A stretch of DNA of 35,104 bases from Clostridia bacterium (GTDB lineage Bacteria > Bacillota > Clostridia > Oscillospirales > QAMX01): contig JAFRWU010000008.1 in NCBI GenBank assembly GCA_017441705.1, positions 1 through 35,104 on the forward strand, read 5' to 3'. The position numbers were made by a program, and so were the translations under genes. Each line of letters begins with the position of its first letter. Position 1 is the first letter of the stretch. The notes beneath the pieces are model-generated. The model was not told the DNA's origin, searched no databases, and was given only the letters and a program-made list of their open reading frames with translations. Shown here piece by piece: positions 18,043-26,190 of this stretch.

Positions 18043-19741
18043 CTCCCATCTGCATCAAAGCGATCTCTCTGTAGCTGTCGCAGGTCTCCATCAGCTCGTC
18101 GTGGGTCCCGGATCCGATGACCTTGCCGTTGTCCATCACGAGGATCAGATCGGCGTTCTTGATGGAGGAAACGCGCTGCGCGATCACCACCGAGGTGACG
18201 TCGCTGTAGTCGTTTTCAATGGCGTGGCGCAGCTTCGCGTCGGTTTTGTAATCCAGGGCCGAAGAGGAATCGTCCAGGATCAGGATCTTCGGATGTCCGG
18301 AAAGCGCCCGGGCGATCAGGACGCGCTGCCTCTGGCCGCCGGAAAGGTTCATGCCGCGGATCGCGAGCTTGTACCCGGTCCCGCCGTCAAGGCTGTCGAT
18401 GAATTCCTTCGCCTGGGCGCAGTCGGCGCCGTGGGCGATCTCCTCGTCGGTCAGCTCGCGTCCGAGATCGATGTTTTCCCGGAGCGTGTCGGCAAACAGG
18501 GCGTCGTTCTGAAAGACCACCCCGAACATCTGATGCAGCTCCTCGAAGGGGATCGACCGGACGTCCCGTCCGTCGATAAAGATGTGCCCCTTGTCCACGT
18601 CGTAAAAGCGCATCAGAAGCTGGATCAGGGTGCTCTTCCCCGATCCGGTGGGGCCGATGACGCCCAGCATCTGTCCCTTTTTCAGGACGAAATCCACGTC
18701 GGTCACGTTGTCGCGGATCTTGTTGTAGGAAAAGCTGACGTGATCGAATACCACGTGCGCGTCGGTGTCGATCCCCGGCTCGCCGGTCACCGTCAGGTCG
18801 TCCTCGGTCAGAAGCACCTCGGCGATACGGTCGCCCGAGGCGCCGGCGCGGGTGTACATGGTGAAGATGCGGGAAACCGACATCATGGCGTTGAGGATCG
18901 TGGTCAGGTAGGAGAAGAAGGCGGTGATCACGCCCACCTGCGTGGCGCCGGAGGAAACCCGCCAGGCGCCGACGATGATGATGAAGATCAGGCCGATATT
19001 CATGAAGAAATCGAGCAGCGGTCCCGTGAGCATCATCACGATGTTGGCCTTCAGCTCGGCCTTGACGACCGATTTGTTGACCTCGTCGAACCGTTCGCGT
19101 TCGAACTCATTTTTGGAGAGGGCTTTGATCACCCGCACGCCGGTGATGTTTTCACGCACCTTGCGCACCATGCCATCCTGGGTCTCCTGCAGCTTCCGGA
19201 AGAGCGGAAAGCCCTTTTTCACCCGGAGATAGACCACGATGGAAAGAAGCGGCATCATCGCCACCAGCACCAGGGTCAGGACAGGATCCAGGGTCACCGT
19301 CATGATCAGGCCGCCGATCATCAGGATCGGCGCGCGCACGCCCATGCGCTGGATCATGCCCACGAACTGCTGGACGTTATAGGTGTCGGAGCTCAGACGC
19401 GAAATCAGCGAGGGGATGGTGAATTCGTCGGTCTTTCGGCTGGAAAGATAGGAGATCTTCCGGAACAGATCCAGACGGATGTTCCGGGCGACCCAGCTGG
19501 AAATCCTGGCCGCCATGCGGTTGGCGTAGACGTTGCCGAGCCAGGCGAGCACCGCGCACACCACCATCACGCCTCCCCAGACAAAGGTCAGGGGGACGTT
19601 CTTCGACGGAGCAACCTCGTCGATCAGGTGGGCGAGGATCGCCGGCAGCACCAGCTCGATCATCGAGCCGCCCATCTTGACCGTCAGCTCCCAGACCACG
19701 CGCAGCCAGTAGGGCTTCAGATAAGCCAATACGTGTCGCAT
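18026..19741 (-). CDS. ABC exporter subunit with degenerate nucleotide site
   Basis: First half transporter of the heterodimeric exporter. The 571-residue product has six membrane segments (about 15-300) and an ATPase domain with Walker A GPTGSGKST (Lys369), Q-loop VFQND, canonical signature LSGGQRQR and Walker B ending LILDD, where Asp491 replaces the catalytic Glu. The switch His region reads IAQRVSS, so the usual His is Gln. Both changes are the recognised marks of the non-hydrolysing site in TM287/288-like exporters. The canonical signature of this subunit completes the active site formed by its partner's Walker A. It begins 36 bp after the marR stop and overlaps the next gene, so all three are one operon. 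Cargo is unknown. Confidence 0.93.
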   Translation of the reverse strand: MRHVLAYLKPYWLRVVWELTVKMGGSMIELVLPAILAHLIDEVAPSKNVPLTFVWGGVMVVCAVLAWLGNVYANRMAARISSWVARNIRLDLFRKISYLSSRKTDEFTIPSLISRLSSDTYNVQQFVGMIQRMGVRAPILMIGGLIMTVTLDPVLTLVLVAMMPLLSIVVYLRVKKGFPLFRKLQETQDGMVRKVRENITGVRVIKALSKNEFERERFDEVNKSVVKAELKANIVMMLTGPLLDFFMNIGLIFIIIVGAWRVSSGATQVGVITAFFSYLTTILNAMMSVSRIFTMYTRAGASGDRIAEVLLTEDDLTVTGEPGIDTDAHVVFDHVSFSYNKIRDNVTDVDFVLKKGQMLGVIGPTGSGKSTLIQLLMRFYDVDKGHIFIDGRDVRSIPFEELHQMFGVVFQNDALFADTLRENIDLGRELTDEEIAHGADCAQAKEFIDSLDGGTGYKLAIRGMNLSGGQRQRVLIARALSGHPKILILDDSSSALDYKTDAKLRHAIENDYSDVTSVVIAQRVSSIKNADLILVMDNGKVIGSGTHDELMETCDSYREIALMQMGDEVSA

Positions 19742-19777
19742 ATGAGTTACGTCATCTTCCTTTCGGTGGAAAGTTCT

Positions 19778-20218
19778 TTACCTGTTTTCTCCGTCGGCCC
19801 AGGCCATGGCGTTTTCCATCACGCGGATCATCAGGGTCTCCAGGGTCTCCTTTTCCTCCTCGGAAAAGCCCCTGGTGATCAGCTCGTTCCAGTCGGCCAG
19901 AGTCACGCCGATGGCGGGCTGGAGCGCGGTCGCCTTTTCGGTGGGATAGACCCGCAGGACCCGCTTGTCGTCCGGGTCGCTTTCCCTCCTGACATAGCCG
20001 TTCTTTTCCAGCGCTGCGAGCTTTCGGGCCACGACGCTTTTGTCGATATAGATCTCCTTTGCCAGCTGATCCTGCGAGATCCCCGGCTCCCGGCAAAGCG
20101 CCAGGAGAAAGGGCTGATCGCTTCCCTCCAGGCCGATTTCCGCAAGCCTCGCATTCCGGTAGAGCTTTCCGACGCGGAAGGTGCGGTTGATATATCGCAT
20201 GATGCGATGCGTTTTCAC
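19778..20218 (-). CDS. MarR family transcriptional regulator
   Basis: Winged-helix repressor, 146 residues, expected to act as a dimer that lets go of DNA when it binds a ligand. The DNA-binding core reads ISQDQLAKEIYIDKSVVARKLAALEKNGYVRRESDPDDKRVLRVYPTEK in the family's order: helix-turn-helix then the D-x-R-x5-Y wing. Flanking helices give the dimer interface. The start is placed at the GTG at 20218 because GGAGG (complement of 20226-20230) is 7 nt upstream; a longer ATG start at 20311 would lie inside the operator. First gene of an operon with the two ABC exporter subunits. A perfect-consensus promoter and three 15-bp-spaced repeats upstream imply that it represses its own operon. Confidence 0.93.
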   Translation of the reverse strand: MKTHRIMRYINRTFRVGKLYRNARLAEIGLEGSDQPFLLALCREPGISQDQLAKEIYIDKSVVARKLAALEKNGYVRRESDPDDKRVLRVYPTEKATALQPAIGVTLADWNELITRGFSEEEKETLETLMIRVMENAMAWADGENR

Positions 20219-20275
20219 GCAGCTTCCTCCTTTCACACGGGCGGCGGTCCCTCCGCCGTTCCCGGTTCCTTGCCA

Positions 20276-20312
20276 TTGCAACTTTTGATTTTGCAACTGT
20301 TGCTTCTGCAAC
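20276..20312 (-). promoter_or_regulatory. Probable MarR operator with 15-bp-spaced repeats
   Basis: Three copies of (T/C)TGCAAC start at 20276, 20291 and 20306, exactly 15 bp apart. Between the last two, GCAAC-T-GTTGC (20293-20303) and TTGC-TTCT-GCAA (20300-20311) form overlapping inverted repeats. The cluster occupies about +2 to +38 of the predicted marR transcript, the position expected for a repressor roadblock. Binding by this MarR protein is inference. Confidence 0.6.
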
Positions 20313-20320
20313 TATCACGC

Positions 20321-20349
20321 AGTATAGCACTCCTTCTCCCTCTTGTCAA
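20321..20349 (-). promoter_or_regulatory. Sigma-A promoter of the marR-ABC operon
   Basis: On the minus strand, -35 TTGACA (20344-20349, full consensus), 17-bp spacer, -10 TATACT (20321-20326). Predicted start near 20314. Confidence 0.8.
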
Positions 20350-20399
20350 GCGGGAAGCCGCGTTTTTCGTTCTTTTTTTCTCTTTGCGGAGGAGTGGAT

Positions 20400-20428
20400 T
20401 TGCATTCTTCCGGGGAACGCGGTATAAT
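20400..20428 (+). promoter_or_regulatory. Sigma-A promoter of the CLC gene
   Basis: -35 TTGCAT (20400-20405), 17-bp spacer, -10 TATAAT (20423-20428). Predicted start near 20435 leaves a leader of about 38 nt. It diverges from the marR promoter 50 bp away. Confidence 0.75.
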
Positions 20429-20472
20429 GATTTCCGTCTTTTGATCCCGTTTACGGAAAGAAGGTTTTTTCG

Positions 20473-21708
20473 GTGCGGTTCGGGAAGGAAAGCTTCGCTT
20501 ATCTCCTCTCTTTGGGAAAATGGACGTTTTTCGCGCTTCTCACCGGCATGCTCGGCGGCGGGATCGGCGCGCTCTTTCTGCGGCTTTTCGAGCTGGTCGT
20601 CGGGCTTTATCAGAAGATCCCGTATCTCTCGTGGGCCTTGCCCCTGGCGGGGCTCCTGATCGCGGGAAGCTACCGGCTTTTCAAACGGGAGGACGACCGC
20701 GGCACCAACGAGATCATCGCCGCGGCGCAGACCGGCAAACCGGTTTCTCCCCTGATGATGCCTCTCGTCATGCTCGGCACGCTTCTGACGCAGCTCTGCG
20801 GCGGCTCGGCAGGCAAGGAAGGCGCGGCCCTGCAGATCGGAAGCTCTCTCGGCTCCGGCGTCGGCAGGCTCTGCCGTCTCCCGGCCGAAGGGATGACTCT
20901 GGTTTCTCTCTGCGGCATGTCGGCGGTTTTCTCCGCGGTGTTCGGCACGCCCGTCACGGCGTCGCTGTTCGTTCTGGAATTCACGTCGGTCGGCGTGATC
21001 CATGCCTCCGCCTTTCCCGCCTGTCTTCTCGCCGCGGTCACGGCTCTTCTGACCGCGCGTCTTCTCGGCGCCGCGGGAGAGGCTTTCCCGGTCCCCGCCG
21101 TGCCGCAGCTTTCCTTCGGAACGCTCGGCGGCGTTCTGGTTCTCGCGCTGGCTGCGGGGATCGTCTCCATCCTCTTCTGTCTCCTGCTTCACGGCGCCGA
21201 AGAGCTTCTGGCGAAGATCCTTCCCAACCGCTTTCTGCGGATCGCGGCGGGCGGTCTCCTGCTCGCGGTCCTCATCTTCTTCCTCGGAAAATACGGGCTC
21301 GCCGGCTCAGGCGCGGGCACGATCTCTTCGCTGCTTGCGGGCGGCCCGGTCTTTCCGCTCTTTTTCCTTCTCAAGATGCTGTTCACGGCTTTGACCGTCG
21401 GTTCCGGCTTCAAGGGCGGCGAGATCGTTCCCACGCTGGCGATCGGCGCAGGTCTCGGCGCGCTTCTCGCGCCGCTTCTTTCCCTGGATCCCGCATTCGG
21501 CGCGGCGGTGGGAATGGCCGCACTTTTCGCCGGAGTCACCAACTGCGCCGTCTCCGCGGTCGTCCTCAGCGCGGAGCTTTTCGGTTTTGAAGGCTTCCTG
21601 TTTTTCGCTCTGGCCGCCGCGGTGAGCTACGCGGTATCCGGGAATATCAGTCTCTATAAAACGCAGCGGATCTTTTTCTCCAAAGCCTCCGGCAAGATCA
21701 CGGACTGA
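20473..21708 (+). CDS. CLC family anion channel/antiporter
   Basis: Integral membrane anion transporter, 411 residues, with about 10-12 hydrophobic segments. The gating-glutamate motif reads GGSAGKEGAALQIGSSLG with Glu116 at the external-gate position and Lys for the usual Arg. The canonical GSGIP loop is replaced by RGTNEII, so the pore Ser is absent. The later filter motif is GSGFKGGEIVPTLAIGAGLG and the C-terminal Tyr region is SGNISLYKTQR. These departures place it outside ordinary chloride CLCs and in the neighbourhood of the fluoride-type and related bacterial groups, so the ion may be fluoride or chloride. GTG start at 20473 with AAAGAAGG 8 nt upstream. No CBS domain. It has its own promoter and terminator. 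Confidence 0.9.
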   Translation: MRFGKESFAYLLSLGKWTFFALLTGMLGGGIGALFLRLFELVVGLYQKIPYLSWALPLAGLLIAGSYRLFKREDDRGTNEIIAAAQTGKPVSPLMMPLVMLGTLLTQLCGGSAGKEGAALQIGSSLGSGVGRLCRLPAEGMTLVSLCGMSAVFSAVFGTPVTASLFVLEFTSVGVIHASAFPACLLAAVTALLTARLLGAAGEAFPVPAVPQLSFGTLGGVLVLALAAGIVSILFCLLLHGAEELLAKILPNRFLRIAAGGLLLAVLIFFLGKYGLAGSGAGTISSLLAGGPVFPLFFLLKMLFTALTVGSGFKGGEIVPTLAIGAGLGALLAPLLSLDPAFGAAVGMAALFAGVTNCAVSAVVLSAELFGFEGFLFFALAAAVSYAVSGNISLYKTQRIFFSKASGKITD

Positions 21709-21722
21709 GCCGTCTTTCGGTG

Positions 21723-21759
21723 AAAAAAGCGCGTCCGGTCAGACCGGACGCGCTTTTTT
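21723..21759. terminator. Bidirectional terminator shared by CLC and P-type ATPase genes
   Basis: Perfect 17-bp inverted repeat (21723-21739 with 21743-21759) with a 3-nt loop; the stem ends are A6 and T6, so it works in both directions. The last codons and the stop of the minus-strand ATPase gene lie inside it. Confidence 0.9.
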
Positions 21760-24102
21760 GTCGTTTCGGGAGCGCTTTTTCTCCACGGGCAAAAGCCGTC
21801 GAAACAGACGGCAGAGAAGCGGATGGCAAATCACAGAGCACACGCCGACCGCCGCGAGCAGAAGAACGGCGGAGGAGGGAAGCGGCGCAAGCAGGAAGAA
21901 TCCCGGGAAAAGAAACGCCGCGCCGAGAAAGATCGCCGCGAGGGCCGCGAGGAGCAGGGCATGCCGGCATGTGAAAGGCCGTGCGAGGCCCCACACCACC
22001 GTGAGCCCCGCGATCACCGCGGCGGCCGTCGTCATCGTGGAGATCTCTCCCGGTGAAAGCCCCAGCAGCTTCCCGCCGAAGTGTCCCGCGCTCATGGCCG
22101 CAAGGCTTAACAGCGCGGCGGGCAGGGTCGTACGCATCACGTTCGCGAGGAACCGTCCCCGCACCGGTCCTTCGTTCCTTTCCAGGCCCAGAAATACCGA
22201 AGGGATCCCGATCGTGACCGCGCCGATCAGGGTCATATGGATCGGCTGGAAGGGATAGGTATCGCTGAAAAACAGCACCAGAACGGTCAGAAGAAGCGTA
22301 TAGATCGTCTTCGCAAGATACAGCGTGGAGGTCCGCTCGACGCTCCGGATGGCGCGTCTCCCCTCCTCGACCGCGTCCAGAAGCGCCTTCGGATCCGAAT
22401 CGAGCAGGATCAGTTCGGCCTTGTTCCGGGCTGCACTGCTGCCGGAGGCCATGGCCGCGCCTACGTCGGCCTCGTGCAGAGCCAGAACGTCGTTGACGCC
22501 GTCGCCCACCATGGCGGTCACGTGCTTTTGCCGCAGCTTCTGAAGGATCTCACACTTTTTTTCGGGCGTCACGCGGCCGAAAACCGTGTTGTTCCCGACA
22601 AACTCCGCGTCGAAGCTTTCGATCCCGGTCATATCGACGCTCCCCTTCACGGGGATCCCGGCCTTCTTCGCCACGGCTTCCGCGGTTTTCGCATCGTCGC
22701 CGGATATCAGCTTGATCTCCACTCCCGCCTCCCGGAAGGCGCGGAAGGTTTCCTCCGCCGTCTCCCTCACCGGATCCTCCAGCGCGATCAGTGCGGCGGG
22801 CTCCAGCCCTTCGGGGATCTCCGCCCTTTCGGGAAGCTCCTTTCCCAGAGCGAGAGCCACCACCCGCATGCCCTCTTCATGAAGCGACGAGAGTCTCTCG
22901 CCGCAGGCTTCCGCTTGTTTTCGAAGCACCGTTTCAGGCGCGCCGAGGAACAGCGCGCCTTCTCCGTCCGATACGGCGCTGAACCGGTGGCGTGAGGAAA
23001 AGGGGATCGTCCGTCCGCCGTTTTCCCTTTCCCCCGGAAAAGCGCGGCGAAGCGCCTCGGCCGTGCCGTTCGAGTCGGGCGAGAGAGCGGCGAAGCGCCT
23101 TAAGAGCTCTTCCGCCTCTTCCCGGCTCCTTCCGATCGGGAAAACCCCGGCGACGCGCATGCTCCCTTCGGTGACGGTACCGGTCTTGTCCAGGCACAGC
23201 ACGTCGACCCGGGCCAGCGTTTCGATGGCGTTGTGTTCGCTGACCGTGACCTTTCTCCGGGCAAGCCTCGTCACCCCTGCGGCGTATACCACGGTGGACA
23301 GAAGGATCAGCCCCGACGGGATCATGCCGAGCATGGAGGCGACGGCCGCCACGACCGCATCCCCGGCGGTCTGTCCGGCCAGGATCTGCTTCAGAAAAAG
23401 TCCGCCTCCCAGAAAGGGGATCAGGACCATGCCGATCTTCAGGATCAGATTCAGAGAGCGCCGGATCTCGGAGGTCGGACGTTTGATCTTCTTCGCCCGG
23501 TCGGTGATGCGGGCGGCGTACACGCCGGCGTTCACGGCGGTGACCTCCGCGGCGCACCGTCCCGCGGTCAGAAAGCTGCCCGAGAGAAGCGCGTCCCCCG
23601 CCGCTTTTTCCACCGGCTCGGACTCGCCGGTCAGGAAGGATTCGTTGACCTCCGCCTCTCCCCGGACGACGCGGGCATCCACGGGAAGCTGATCTCCGGT
23701 CCGGCAGAGCAGAAGATCGCCCAGAACGATCTCTTCCGGCACGATCTGCTTCTCCCCGCCGTCCCGTATGACGGCGACGCGCCGGGCGGACAGAAGATTC
23801 AGTCTGTCGGCAGCCCGTTTGGCGCGCAGCTCCTGAAAGATCCCGATGGCGGCGTTGGAGACGATCACCCCGAGAAAGAGGGCGTTGCGCGGACTTCCGG
23901 CGAGAAACACCGCCGTAGCCAGCCCCGCCATCAGAAGATGGAACAGACTGAAGACGTTGCGCACGACGATCCTTCCGACGCTCGGCGTCCGCACGCCCTG
24001 ATACCGGTTGCTCTTTCCTTCCGCGGCGCGCGCCGCCGCCTCCCCGGATGAAAGACCCGGGAGGTCGGAAAACTCACGCCATTCGCTTTGCTTCATATCC
24101 AT
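21739..24102 (-). CDS. P-type cation-transporting ATPase (CtpE-like)
   Basis: ATP-driven membrane cation pump, 787 residues from the chosen start. Domains in order: two N-terminal membrane segments, actuator domain with LTGES, membrane pair with a MIPSGLIL segment in the ion site, phosphorylation domain with DKTGT (Asp305 phosphorylated), nucleotide domain, hinge GDGVND, then a C-terminal membrane bundle. The membrane motif and lack of an N-terminal metal-binding domain resemble the CtpE-type group (a calcium pump in mycobacteria) more than copper or KdpB types. Ion specificity is inference. Starts at 24102 and 24096 are both possible; neither has a good ribosome binding site. The frame is open further upstream, but that part runs antisense through the next gene and has no membrane-protein character. 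The 3' end runs into the shared terminator. Confidence 0.88.
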   Translation of the reverse strand: MDMKQSEWREFSDLPGLSSGEAAARAAEGKSNRYQGVRTPSVGRIVVRNVFSLFHLLMAGLATAVFLAGSPRNALFLGVIVSNAAIGIFQELRAKRAADRLNLLSARRVAVIRDGGEKQIVPEEIVLGDLLLCRTGDQLPVDARVVRGEAEVNESFLTGESEPVEKAAGDALLSGSFLTAGRCAAEVTAVNAGVYAARITDRAKKIKRPTSEIRRSLNLILKIGMVLIPFLGGGLFLKQILAGQTAGDAVVAAVASMLGMIPSGLILLSTVVYAAGVTRLARRKVTVSEHNAIETLARVDVLCLDKTGTVTEGSMRVAGVFPIGRSREEAEELLRRFAALSPDSNGTAEALRRAFPGERENGGRTIPFSSRHRFSAVSDGEGALFLGAPETVLRKQAEACGERLSSLHEEGMRVVALALGKELPERAEIPEGLEPAALIALEDPVRETAEETFRAFREAGVEIKLISGDDAKTAEAVAKKAGIPVKGSVDMTGIESFDAEFVGNNTVFGRVTPEKKCEILQKLRQKHVTAMVGDGVNDVLALHEADVGAAMASGSSAARNKAELILLDSDPKALLDAVEEGRRAIRSVERTSTLYLAKTIYTLLLTVLVLFFSDTYPFQPIHMTLIGAVTIGIPSVFLGLERNEGPVRGRFLANVMRTTLPAALLSLAAMSAGHFGGKLLGLSPGEISTMTTAAAVIAGLTVVWGLARPFTCRHALLLAALAAIFLGAAFLFPGFFLLAPLPSSAVLLLAAVGVCSVICHPLLCRLFRRLLPVEKKRSRNDKKARPV

Positions 24103-24153
24103 CGGACGGCCGGCATAGAGTGATATCCCAATGCATCCCACGGAGGAGCCTCT

Positions 24154-25440
24154 ATGCTTTCCTTTCTTTCCGGAGCCGCCGCCGGTCTTTTCGGGACCGG
24201 CGCGCCCCTGCTTTTTTTCTTTTCGGGGGTCTATCTCACCCTCGTCACGGGTTTCGTGCAGTTCCGCCGGTTTCTCCCTGCGGTCGGTTCGCTCTTCCGG
24301 AAGCAGGAGCGGGGATCCGACGGCGCGCTCTCTCCCCGGCGGGTGCTTTTCCTGGGGCTCGGCGCCGTGATGGGACCGGGGAATCTTCTGGGAGTCGCCG
24401 CGGCGGTGGCCTTCGCCGGCCCCGGCGCGGTGTTCTGGATGTGGTTTTCCGGCGCCGCGGGGATGGCCCTGCGTTACGCCGAGACCTTCCTTGCGCTTCT
24501 TTTCGGACGGGAGGAACGCCGGCCGGAGGGCATGGTCTCGGTGATCCGGAAGGGGCTCCGTCTGCCTTTTCTCGCCTGCTTTTTCGCTTTCTGCGGCGTC
24601 GCAGCGTCCCTCCTGATGGCTGATCTCACCTCGGCGGGCGCAATGGTCTTCACTCTTCGCTCGGTCTATTCCTTCCCGGCCCCGGCGGGCGCCGCGCTTC
24701 TTTCTCTTCTCATGCTCCCGGTCCTCTGCGGCGGGAAAAAGCGCGTCGCGTCCTTTTGCCCTTTCCCGGTGGCGGCGGTTTCGGTCCTTTTCTTCTTTCT
24801 CGCTTTGCTGGTCTTCCTTCGCGCGCCGGGCGAGGCGGCATCCGCTCTCCGGGCGATCTTTTCCTCCGCCTTCGATCAAAAAAGCTTTGCCGGCGTCTTT
24901 TTCTCCCCCGCCTTCCGGGAAGGCGTCAAAAAAGGGGTCTATTCCAATGAATGCGGGATGGGGAGTGAGCCCGCTTTTTCTTCCGCTTCCGCGCTTTCCG
25001 ATCCGGCGAGACAGGGCGAGATCTCCATGCTCGGCCCTTTTCTGGACACGGTGGTCTTCTGCGGGATCGCGGGAATTCTCTGCGTCATGTCAGGAGAAAG
25101 CGATCCCATGAAAATGCTTCCCGCGGTGTTCGGGCGCTTTTTCCCGGGATTCGGCGCGCACCTCGTCGCGGTCTTTCTCCTGCTATTGGTCTACACCACG
25201 CTGATTTCCTGGTATTATGCGGGAGAAAGCTTCGCGCTTTCCGTCTTCGGAAGACGCGCGAAGCTTTTTTATCGGGCGATCTATCTCCTCATGCCGCTCC
25301 TTGCGCCTCTGTTTACCGCCGAAACCCTGTACGCGGTCTGCGACGCTGCGGTCGCGATGATGGCTTTCCCGTCGCTTGCCGCCATTCTGCTGCTTTCCCG
25401 CCGGGTCAGGACGCTTTCCCGTCAAAGCCTTTGCAGATGA
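24154..25440 (+). CDS. Sodium:alanine/glycine symporter (AGCS family)
   Basis: Sodium-coupled amino-acid importer in the cytoplasmic membrane. The 428-residue protein has about 10-11 hydrophobic segments and the family signatures: GAVMGPGNLLGVAAAVAFAGPG (about residues 70-91) and GVYSNECGMGSEPAFSSA (about 265-282), which form the substrate and sodium site. Slightly shorter than the usual 450-480 residues. GGAGG about 8 nt upstream supports the ATG at 24154, which is 51 bp from the divergent ATPase start. Its last 19 bp overlap the 3' end of the convergent dehydrogenase gene. The family mostly carries alanine or glycine; the substrate here is not determined. I see no clear promoter. Confidence 0.9.
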   Translation: MLSFLSGAAAGLFGTGAPLLFFFSGVYLTLVTGFVQFRRFLPAVGSLFRKQERGSDGALSPRRVLFLGLGAVMGPGNLLGVAAAVAFAGPGAVFWMWFSGAAGMALRYAETFLALLFGREERRPEGMVSVIRKGLRLPFLACFFAFCGVAASLLMADLTSAGAMVFTLRSVYSFPAPAGAALLSLLMLPVLCGGKKRVASFCPFPVAAVSVLFFFLALLVFLRAPGEAASALRAIFSSAFDQKSFAGVFFSPAFREGVKKGVYSNECGMGSEPAFSSASALSDPARQGEISMLGPFLDTVVFCGIAGILCVMSGESDPMKMLPAVFGRFFPGFGAHLVAVFLLLLVYTTLISWYYAGESFALSVFGRRAKLFYRAIYLLMPLLAPLFTAETLYAVCDAAVAMMAFPSLAAILLLSRRVRTLSRQSLCR

Positions 25441-26177
25441 AAGCCTCCGTCCACGTTGAGGATCTCTCCGGTGGAGAAGGGGAACGCGCCGCCGGCGATG
25501 GCGGCAACCGCCTTGCCGATATCCTCGGGCGTGCCCCATCTCTGGATCGGCGTGATCCCCCCGGCGATCAGGCGGTCGTATTTTTCGGTGACCTTTTCGG
25601 TCATATCGGTCCTGATGATGCCCGGGCGGATCTCGTACACGTTGATGCCGTAAGGCGCGAGCCGGTCGGCGAAAAGCATCGTCACCATCGAGACCCCCGC
25701 CTTGGACATGCAGTACTCCCCGCGGTTGGTGGAGGAGGTATAGGCCGACATGGAGCCGATGTTGACGATCATCGGCGGATCCTCTCCGTCTTTCCGGAGA
25801 CGGATCATAAGCTTCGCGGCCTCCTGGGTCATAAAGAAGGTCCCGCGCAGATTGGTGCCGATCACCCGGTCGAAGCTCTCCTCGCTCATCTCCAGCAGGT
25901 CGGCGCGCACCTTCGGCGCGATCCCCGCGTTGTTGACCAGAAGATCCAGCCTTCCGAATTCCCGTTCCACCGCCTCCAGAAGCCTTTTTCTGTCGGCGGT
26001 TACCGCCGAATCGGCGCGGAGGTAGACGGCCTTTTCCCCGAGTTTTTCAAGACCTTCGCCCGGTTCGGGGCTGACGCCCGTCGCCACCACGCGGTACCCC
26101 TTTCCGGTCAGCGCCTCCACGATGCCGAGGCCGATGCCCCGTCTGCCGCCGGTCACGATCGCGATCTTTTCAGACAT
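25422..26177 (-). CDS. Short-chain dehydrogenase/reductase
   Basis: NAD(P)-dependent oxidoreductase of the classical SDR family, cytosolic, 251 residues. Visible motifs are the cofactor-binding TGGRRGIGLGI (residues 8-18), NNAG (about 83-86), catalytic Ser in NIGSMSAYTS, the YCMSK active site (Tyr-x3-Lys) and the C-terminal NVDGGFH. Arg residues in the TGGRRG loop suggest NADPH, weakly. Such proteins are often annotated as 3-oxoacyl-ACP reductase, but nothing nearby points to fatty-acid synthesis, so the substrate is open. The ATG at 26177 is supported by GGAGG (complement of 26186-26190) 8 nt upstream. It starts 13 bp after the rsmE stop, so the two are probably co-transcribed. Confidence 0.93.
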   Translation of the reverse strand: MSEKIAIVTGGRRGIGLGIVEALTGKGYRVVATGVSPEPGEGLEKLGEKAVYLRADSAVTADRKRLLEAVEREFGRLDLLVNNAGIAPKVRADLLEMSEESFDRVIGTNLRGTFFMTQEAAKLMIRLRKDGEDPPMIVNIGSMSAYTSSTNRGEYCMSKAGVSMVTMLFADRLAPYGINVYEIRPGIIRTDMTEKVTEKYDRLIAGGITPIQRWGTPEDIGKAVAAIAGGAFPFSTGEILNVDGGFHLQRL

Positions 26178-26190
26178 ACAGATTCCCTCC

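Noticed and set aside
20429..20472. Possible fluoride riboswitch before the CLC gene
   Set aside because: The predicted leader is only about 38 nt and I see none of the conserved segments of that riboswitch class; just a 6-bp hairpin is possible.
24103..24879. Upstream extension of the P-type ATPase frame by about 260 residues
   Set aside because: The added residues are almost wholly charged (Arg, Glu, Gly, Lys) and lie antisense to the clearly coding symporter gene.
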